A stretch of 64,000 nt of DNA from Micromonospora mirobrigensis (GTDB lineage: Bacteria > Actinomycetota > Actinomycetes > Mycobacteriales > Micromonosporaceae). Positions 59,212 to 64,000 of the stretch are shown one piece after another (position 1 is the first letter of the stretch; each line of letters starts with the position of its first letter). Location of the stretch: contig NZ_FMCX01000003.1 in assembly GCF_900091555.1 (NCBI RefSeq), positions 558,001 through 622,000 on the forward strand, written 5' to 3'. Position numbers and translations under genes: made by a program. The notes beneath the pieces are model-generated. The model did not search any database. It was not told where the DNA came from and saw only the letters and a program-made list of their open reading frames with translations.

Positions 59212-60405
59212 TCACTTGACGATCTTGGTGACGCGACCCGCGCCGACCGTACGACCACCCTCGCGGATCGCGAACTTGAGGTTGTCCTCCATCGCGATGG
59301 GCTGGATGAGCTTCACGGACATCGTGGTGTTGTCGCCCGGCATGACCATCTCGGTGCCCTCGGGCAGCGTGACGACGCCGGTGACGTCCGTGGTGCGGAA
59401 GTAGAACTGCGGGCGGTAGTTCTGGAAGAACGGGGTGTGCCGGCCGCCCTCCTCCTTGGAGAGGATGTAGACCGTCGCCTCGAACTCCGTGTGCGGGGTG
59501 TTGGTGCCCGGCTTGATGACCACCATGCCGCGCTCGACGTCCTCGCGCTTGGTACCACGCAGCAGCAGGCCGACGTTCTCACCTGCGCGGGCGTCTTCCA
59601 GGGTCTTCCGGAACATCTCGATCGCGGTGACCTTGGTCTTGAAGCCCTTCTCGCGGATGCCGACAACCTCGACGTCCTCGTTCGGGAGCAGCACGCCACG
59701 CTCGACACGGCCGGTGACGACCGTACCGCGACCGGTGATCGTGAAGACGTCCTCGACGGGCATGAGGAACGGCTTCTCGGTCTCGCGCTCCGGCTGCGGG
59801 ATCGCGGTGTCGACCGCGTTCATCAGCTCGAGCAGCTTCTCGGTCCAGACCGGGTCGCCCTCGAGCGCCTTCAGCGCGGACACCTGGACGACCGGCAGGT
59901 CGTCACCCGGGTACTCCTGCGCCGAGAGCAGCTCGCGGACCTCGAGCTCGACGAGCTCCAGGAGCTCCTCGTCGTCAACCATGTCGCTCTTGTTGAGCGC
60001 CACGACGATGTACGGCACACCGACCTGACGGGCCAGCAGCACGTGCTCGCGGGTCTGCGGCATCGGGCCGTCGGTCGCCGCGACCACCAGGATCGCGCCG
60101 TCCATCTGCGCGGCACCGGTGATCATGTTCTTGATGTAGTCGGCGTGCCCGGGGCAGTCGACGTGCGCGTAGTGCCGCGCCTCGGTCTGGTACTCGACGT
60201 GCGCGATGGAGATCGTGATGCCGCGGGCCTTCTCCTCCGGCGCCTTGTCGATCTCGTCGAACGGCGTGTACGGGTTCAGGTCCGGGTACTGGTCGTGCAG
60301 GACCTTGGTGATGGCCGCCGTCAGCGTCGTCTTACCGTGGTCGATGTGACCAATGGTGCCGATGTTGACGTGCGGCTTAGTCCGCTCGAACTTAGCCTTC
60401 GCCAC
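59212..60405 (-). CDS. tuf: Elongation factor Tu
   Basis: A 397-residue GTPase delivering aminoacyl-tRNA to the ribosome. The P-loop is GHIDHGKT at residues 19-26, then the switch I stretch [31 protein letters not shown] and SAL. Domain 2 and 3 residues where elfamycin resistance changes usually occur look ordinary. GTG start at 60405 has a strong GGAGG site upstream. It follows fusA after 222 bases holding a TCCGGCC/GGCCGGA hairpin. Confidence 0.97.
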   Translation of the reverse strand: MAKAKFERTKPHVNIGTIGHIDHGKTTLTAAITKVLHDQYPDLNPYTPFDEIDKAPEEKARGITISIAHVEYQTEARHYAHVDCPGHADYIKNMITGAAQMDGAILVVAATDGPMPQTREHVLLARQVGVPYIVVALNKSDMVDDEELLELVELEVRELLSAQEYPGDDLPVVQVSALKALEGDPVWTEKLLELMNAVDTAIPQPERETEKPFLMPVEDVFTITGRGTVVTGRVERGVLLPNEDVEVVGIREKGFKTKVTAIEMFRKTLEDARAGENVGLLLRGTKREDVERGMVVIKPGTNTPHTEFEATVYILSKEEGGRHTPFFQNYRPQFYFRTTDVTGVVTLPEGTEMVMPGDNTTMSVKLIQPIAMEDNLKFAIREGGRTVGAGRVTKIVK

Positions 60406-60627
60406 TGGTGTCCTCCTGTGGACTTCTTGGTTCGTTCGCCCCGGCGCGCCGGTCGGCGCTTAGGACTCTGTCGACAGCCTTTCCGGCCTGGCGGCCGGAG
60501 AGCCTTTGTGGGTTCTGCGGCGATGAAGCCTACAGGCCCGGATTCACACAACCCGACCGAGGTGGCCGCGGGCGGGAGATCCCTCCCGCGACCGTCCCCG
60601 GCTCATCGAACTCAGCTCAGGTGAGCG
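60406..60627 (-). other. fusA-tuf spacer with leader hairpin
   Basis: No gene is seen. TCCGGCC (60482-60488) and GGCCGGA (60493-60499) form a tetraloop hairpin, and TGTCGACA lies just beside it. tuf often has its own promoter in actinomycetes; TAGGCT near 60523-60528 on the minus strand is the only, weak, candidate -10. Confidence 0.4.
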
Positions 60628-62724
60628 TCACTCACCGGTCGCCTTGGCGATGATCTCCTTGGCCACGCTCTGCGGAACCTCGGCGTAGGAGTCGAACTGC
60701 ATGCTGTAGCTAGCCCGGCCCTGGGTCTTCGACCGCAGGTCGCCGACGTAGCCGAACATCTCCGACAGCGGCACCAGGGCCCGGACGACGCGAGCGCCGC
60801 TGCGCTCCTCCATCGCCTGGATGATGCCCCGCCGGGAGTTGAGGTCGCCGATGACGTCACCCATGTTTTCCTCAGGGGTGGTGACCTCAACGGCCATCAT
60901 CGGCTCGAGCAGCGCGGGGTCGGCCTTGCGGGCCGCCTCCTTCATCACCATCGAGCCGGCGATCTTGAACGCCATTTCCGACGAGTCGACCTCGTGGTAC
61001 TGGCCGTCCAGCAGGGTCAGCTTGACACCCACCAGCGGGAAGCCGGCGAGGATGCCGTACTGCATGGCGTCCTGGGCGCCCGCGTCCACCGACGGGATGA
61101 ACTCCCGCGGGATGCGGCCACCGGTGACGGCGTTGGTGAACTCGTAGGTCGGCGCGTCGTTGCCCAGGGGCAGCGGCTCGAGACTCACGATCACGCGGGC
61201 GTACTGGCCGGAACCACCGGTCTGCTTCTTGTGGGTGTACTCGATCTTGTCCACCTTGCGGCGGACGGTCTCGCGGTACGCCACCTGCGGCTTACCGATG
61301 TTCGCCTCGACGTTGAACTCGCGGCGCATCCGGTCGACCAGGATGTCCAGGTGCAGCTCGCCCATGCCGGAGATGACCGTCTGACCGGTCTGGTCGTCCA
61401 GCTTGACGCGGAAGGTCGGGTCCTCCTCGGCCAGCCGCTGGATGGCGGTGCTGAGCTTCTCCTGGTCGGCCTTGGTCTTCGGCTCGATGGCCACCTCGAT
61501 GACCGGCTCCGGGAAGGTCATCGACTCCAGGATGACCGGGTTCGCCGGGTCGCACAGGGTGTCACCGGTGGTGGTCTGCTTCAGGCCCTGCACCGCGATG
61601 ATGTCGCCAGCCTGGGCCGAGCCGCGCTCTTCCCGCTTGTTGGCGTGCATCTGGTAGATCTTGCCGATCCGCTCCTTGCGGTCCTTGGTGGAGTTGACCA
61701 CCTGGGACCCGGACTCGACCACGCCGGAGTAGACCCGGACGTAGGTGAGCTTGCCGAGGTGCTTGTCGGTCTGGATCTTGAAGGCCAGGCCGGAGAACGG
61801 CTCGCTCTTGGACGGCTTCCGCAGCAGCGGGGTCTCGCCGTCGGTGGCGGTGCCCTCGATGGCCGGGATGTCCAGCGGCGACGGCAGGTAGTCGATCACC
61901 GCGTCGAGCATCGGCTGGACGCCCTTGTTCTTGAACGCCGAGCCGCAGAGGACCGGGTTGGCCTTGCTGGCGATGGTCGCCCGACGGATGGCGGCCTTGA
62001 TCTCCTCGACGGAGATCTCCTCGCCCTCCAGGTACTTCTCCATCACCGCGTCGTCGACGTCGGCCAGGGTCTCCATGAGCTTCTCGCGCCACTCGTTCGC
62101 GGAGTCGACCAGGTCGGCCGGGATCTCCTCGATCGCGTAGTCCTCACCCTTCTGGGTCTCCCCGCGCCAGGTGAGCGCCTTCATGTTGACCAGGTCCACG
62201 ACGCCGATGTGGTCGCCCTCGAGCCCGATCGGGATCTGGAGCACCAGCGGGGTGGCGTTCAGCCGGTCGATCATCATCTGCACGCAGCGGAAGAAGTCGG
62301 CGCCGGTCCGGTCGAGCTTGTTGACGAAGCACATCCGGGGGACGTCGTACTTGTCGGCCTGGCGCCAGACGTTCTCCGTCTGCGGCTCCACGCCGGCGAC
62401 ACCGTCGTAGACCGCGACCGCACCGTCGAGCACCCGCAGCGAACGCTCGACCTCGACCGTGAAGTCGACGTGGCCGGGCGTGTCGATGATCTGGATCGTG
62501 TGGCCCTTCCACTCACACTTGGTAGCAGCGGAGGTGATGGTGATACCACGCTCCTGCTCCTGCTCCATCCAGTCCATGACGGCGGCGCCCTCGTGGACCT
62601 CACCGATCTTGTACGTGATACCGGTGTAGAAGAGGATCCGCTCGGTGGTCGTGGTCTTACCGGCATCGATGTGCGCCATGATGCCGATGTTGCGTACGTT
62701 GGCGAGCGCGTCTGCGGCGGCCAC
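60628..62724 (-). CDS. fusA: Elongation factor G
   Basis: A 698-residue translocase. The P-loop is AHIDAGKT at residues 17-24, followed by [30 protein letters not shown], and [10 protein letters not shown]. Domains II-V are complete, ending in [27 protein letters not shown] (key [12 protein letters not shown]). GTG start at 62724. It lies 75 bases after rpsG with a strong hairpin between them. Confidence 0.97.
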   Translation of the reverse strand: MAAADALANVRNIGIMAHIDAGKTTTTERILFYTGITYKIGEVHEGAAVMDWMEQEQERGITITSAATKCEWKGHTIQIIDTPGHVDFTVEVERSLRVLDGAVAVYDGVAGVEPQTENVWRQADKYDVPRMCFVNKLDRTGADFFRCVQMMIDRLNATPLVLQIPIGLEGDHIGVVDLVNMKALTWRGETQKGEDYAIEEIPADLVDSANEWREKLMETLADVDDAVMEKYLEGEEISVEEIKAAIRRATIASKANPVLCGSAFKNKGVQPMLDAVIDYLPSPLDIPAIEGTATDGETPLLRKPSKSEPFSGLAFKIQTDKHLGKLTYVRVYSGVVESGSQVVNSTKDRKERIGKIYQMHANKREERGSAQAGDIIAVQGLKQTTTGDTLCDPANPVILESMTFPEPVIEVAIEPKTKADQEKLSTAIQRLAEEDPTFRVKLDDQTGQTVISGMGELHLDILVDRMRREFNVEANIGKPQVAYRETVRRKVDKIEYTHKKQTGGSGQYARVIVSLEPLPLGNDAPTYEFTNAVTGGRIPREFIPSVDAGAQDAMQYGILAGFPLVGVKLTLLDGQYHEVDSSEMAFKIAGSMVMKEAARKADPALLEPMMAVEVTTPEENMGDVIGDLNSRRGIIQAMEERSGARVVRALVPLSEMFGYVGDLRSKTQGRASYSMQFDSYAEVPQSVAKEIIAKATGE

Positions 62725-62764
62725 TTCAATCCCTACTTATCGTCGTCTCGACACAACTGGTGGC

Positions 62765-62793
62765 GGTTCCGGCGCCGGTCCGGCGCCGGAACC
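62765..62793 (-). other. Strong hairpin between rpsG and fusA
   Basis: GGTTCCGGCGCCGG (62765-62778) and CCGGCGCCGGAACC (62780-62793) pair over 14 bp around one base (in practice a slightly shorter stem). No U-run follows. It begins six bases past the rpsG stop and may adjust fusA/tuf levels relative to rpsL/rpsG. Confidence 0.6.
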
Positions 62794-62799
62794 AGGGTG

Positions 62800-63270
62800 T
62801 TACCAGCGGTAGTGCGCGAAGGCCTTGTTGGACTCCGCCATCTTGTGCGTGTCCTCGCGCCGCTTGACGGCGGCACCCAGACCGTTGCTCGCGTCGAGCA
62901 GCTCGTTCATCAGCCGCTCGATCATGGTCTTCTCGCGACGGGCCTTGGAGTAGGTCACCAGCCAGCGCAGACCGAGAGTGGTCGCGCGGGCCGGGCGAAC
63001 CTCGACCGGCACCTGGTAGGTCGCGCCACCGACACGGCGGCTGCGGACCTCGAGGGTCGGCTTGACGTTGTCCATCGCCCGCTTGAGGGTGACGACCGGG
63101 TCGGTGCCGCTCTTCTCGCGGCAGCCCTCCAGGGCGGCGTACACGATGCGCTCGGCGAGCTGACGCTTGCCGCGCAGCAGGATCTTGTTCACCAGCTGGG
63201 TGACCAGGGGCGAGTTGTACACCGGGTCAGCGACCAGCGGCTTCCGCGGAGCGGGTCCCTTACGCGGCAT
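62800..63270 (-). CDS. rpsG: 30S ribosomal protein S7
   Basis: A 156-residue S7 (uS7), organiser of the 30S head and str-operon regulator in E. coli. [35 protein letters not shown] (key PDPVYNS-type VADPVYNS) and [10 protein letters not shown] end. ATG 63270 was chosen for the conserved start and lies one base past the rpsL stop; an upstream in-frame frame overlaps rpsL. Confidence 0.97.
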   Translation of the reverse strand: MPRKGPAPRKPLVADPVYNSPLVTQLVNKILLRGKRQLAERIVYAALEGCREKSGTDPVVTLKRAMDNVKPTLEVRSRRVGGATYQVPVEVRPARATTLGLRWLVTYSKARREKTMIERLMNELLDASNGLGAAVKRREDTHKMAESNKAFAHYRW

Positions 63271-63271
63271 G

Positions 63272-63646
63272 TCAGCTCTTCTCCTTCTTCGCGCCGTAAC
63301 GGCTGCGAGCCTGCTTGCGGTTGCGGACACCCTGGGTGTCCAGCGAACCGCGGACGATCTTGTACCGCACGCCGGGGAGGTCCTTCACCCGGCCGCCGCG
63401 GACGAGCACGATCGAGTGCTCCTGCAGGTTGTGACCCACGCCGGGGATGTAGGCGGTCACCTCGATCTGGCTGCTGAGCTTGACACGCGCGACCTTGCGG
63501 AGCGCCGAGTTCGGCTTCTTGGGGGTGGTGGTGTACACGCGGGTGCACACACCCCGCCGCTGGGGGGACCCCTTCAGGGCCGGGGTCTTGGTCTTGGTCG
63601 TCTTGGCCTGTCGGCCCTTTCGGACCAGCTGCTGAATGGTGGGCAC
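63272..63646 (-). CDS. rpsL: 30S ribosomal protein S12
   Basis: A 124-residue S12 (uS12) of the decoding centre. K43 in [11 protein letters not shown] and K88 in [12 protein letters not shown], the usual streptomycin-resistance positions, are wild type, as is P91. The C-terminus [11 protein letters not shown] is complete. Start ATG 63646 has a GAGAAACC leader. First gene of the str operon; rpoC is expected just beyond the window. Confidence 0.97.
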   Translation of the reverse strand: MPTIQQLVRKGRQAKTTKTKTPALKGSPQRRGVCTRVYTTTPKKPNSALRKVARVKLSSQIEVTAYIPGVGHNLQEHSIVLVRGGRVKDLPGVRYKIVRGSLDTQGVRNRKQARSRYGAKKEKS

Positions 63647-63952
63647 CGGGTTTCTCCGCTCCCTTCGGCCGCTGCGAAGCGGCCGCGCCGTCTGCTCTAG
63701 CCGGCCGGATGGACGGCTCTCCTACATTCCAACCAGGGCCACCTCACGGCGGTCCCAGTACCCGCGGTCGGGCGTGTCGCCCGGATCGCGGCCCGATGTC
63801 CTCGCTTGCGCGGGTCACCGGATTTCTGTCACCGGCACGCGGAGCACCGCGCGCCGGGTCTTGGGGCCTGTGTCGTGCTGCCGCTCGATCACCGGTGGAA
63901 CCGGGTCCAGCGCACGCACGAGTTGCCCGGGCAAGCCCGGGCACAAGGGGAA
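63647..63952 (-). promoter_or_regulatory. rpsL operon leader, ~300 nt
   Basis: Long untranslated leader between the promoter and rpsL. It contains the palindrome TGCCCGGGC-AA-GCCCGGGCA (63924-63943) at the predicted transcript start, and the 20-base motif (63761-63780) shared with the rpsJ leader, with stem-loop GGGCG-TGT-CGCCC (63770-63782). No coding frame is convincing here. The length suggests leader-based control. Confidence 0.55.
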
Positions 63953-63981
63953 AGAGTACCTACCACAGCCGCACAGGTCAA
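63953..63981 (-). promoter_or_regulatory. str operon promoter
   Basis: On the minus strand TTGACC (63976-63981), a 17-base spacer and TACTCT (63953-63958) form a near-canonical promoter. The -35 lies in the 13 bases 63974-63986, identical to those at the rplM promoter. It would drive rpsL-rpsG-fusA(-tuf). Confidence 0.75.
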
Positions 63982-64000
63982 AACGGAACGGCTCGAGTGG

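Noticed and set aside
59212..60405. Elfamycin-resistant EF-Tu
   Set aside because: The sequence around usual resistance positions looks ordinary and no second tuf is seen in the window.
63272..63646. Streptomycin-resistance allele of rpsL
   Set aside because: K43, K88 and P91 are all the wild-type residues.

Overview
The window looks like a chromosomal segment of a high-GC actinomycete, most likely Micromonospora or a close relative in the Micromonosporaceae. The reasons are the very GC-rich coding DNA, frequent GTG starts, an actinobacterial order of ribosomal genes, a cvn-type signalling operon, an actinobacterial nas/nir set, and a dispersed GGGGCCCC-containing repeat of a kind I associate with Micromonospora. 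No phage, insertion sequence, CRISPR array, rRNA or tRNA gene was seen.

Left part (1-20.1 kb): a PLP aminotransferase and a threonine-aldolase-like enzyme overlap at the left edge. A PadR-type regulator diverges from a two-gene ABC exporter, with two perfect palindromes in the gap. glmM, rpsI and rplM follow on the minus strand, the last two behind a strong promoter. Nitrogen assimilation comes next: narK (nitrate/nitrite transporter), a MazF-like toxin with its antitoxin, a methyltransferase, then a plus-strand operon nasA-nasC-nirB-nirD-hemD/wHTH whose genes overlap by 1-4 bases. A four-box GlnR-type site lies just upstream of nasA. The logical route is nitrate uptake, reduction to nitrite, then reduction to ammonium by the sirohaem enzyme NirBD, with a HemD-like fusion protein that may link haem/sirohaem chemistry to regulation.

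Middle part (20.1-41.1 kb): a conservon (cvnD-C-B-A on the minus strand), a 767-base gap without a convincing gene, a 1000-residue membrane protein with a long disordered tail, and a complete thiamine operon thiE-thiO-thiS-thiG-thiE2-thiD-thiC behind a TPP riboswitch. Then come an aldo/keto reductase, an ABC-F ATPase followed by what looks like a decapitated nucleotidyltransferase, an RsmC-like methyltransferase, a single-pass membrane protein and truA.

Right part (41.1-64 kb, all minus strand): the ribosomal superoperon. Reading from the right edge it runs rpsL-rpsG-fusA-tuf, then rpsJ-rplC-rplD-rplW-rplB-rpsS-rplV-rpsC-rplP-rpmC-rpsQ, rplN-rplX-rplE-rpsZ-rpsH-rplF-rplR-rpsE-rpmD-rplO, secY-adk-map, a small DUF1707 gene, and infA-rpmJ-rpsM-rpsK-rpsD-rpoA-rplQ. 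Several promoters, terminators and intercistronic hairpins can be placed.

The most interesting signals are non-coding. A 53-base element made of a 31-base unit plus a 22-base partial second unit occurs three times: once in frame inside nasA, once in a convergent intergenic gap, and once where it supplies the thiE stop codon and abuts the thiO start. A 20-base segment with a conserved small stem-loop is shared by the rpsL and rpsJ leaders. A 13-base extended -35 element is shared by the rplM and rpsL promoters.
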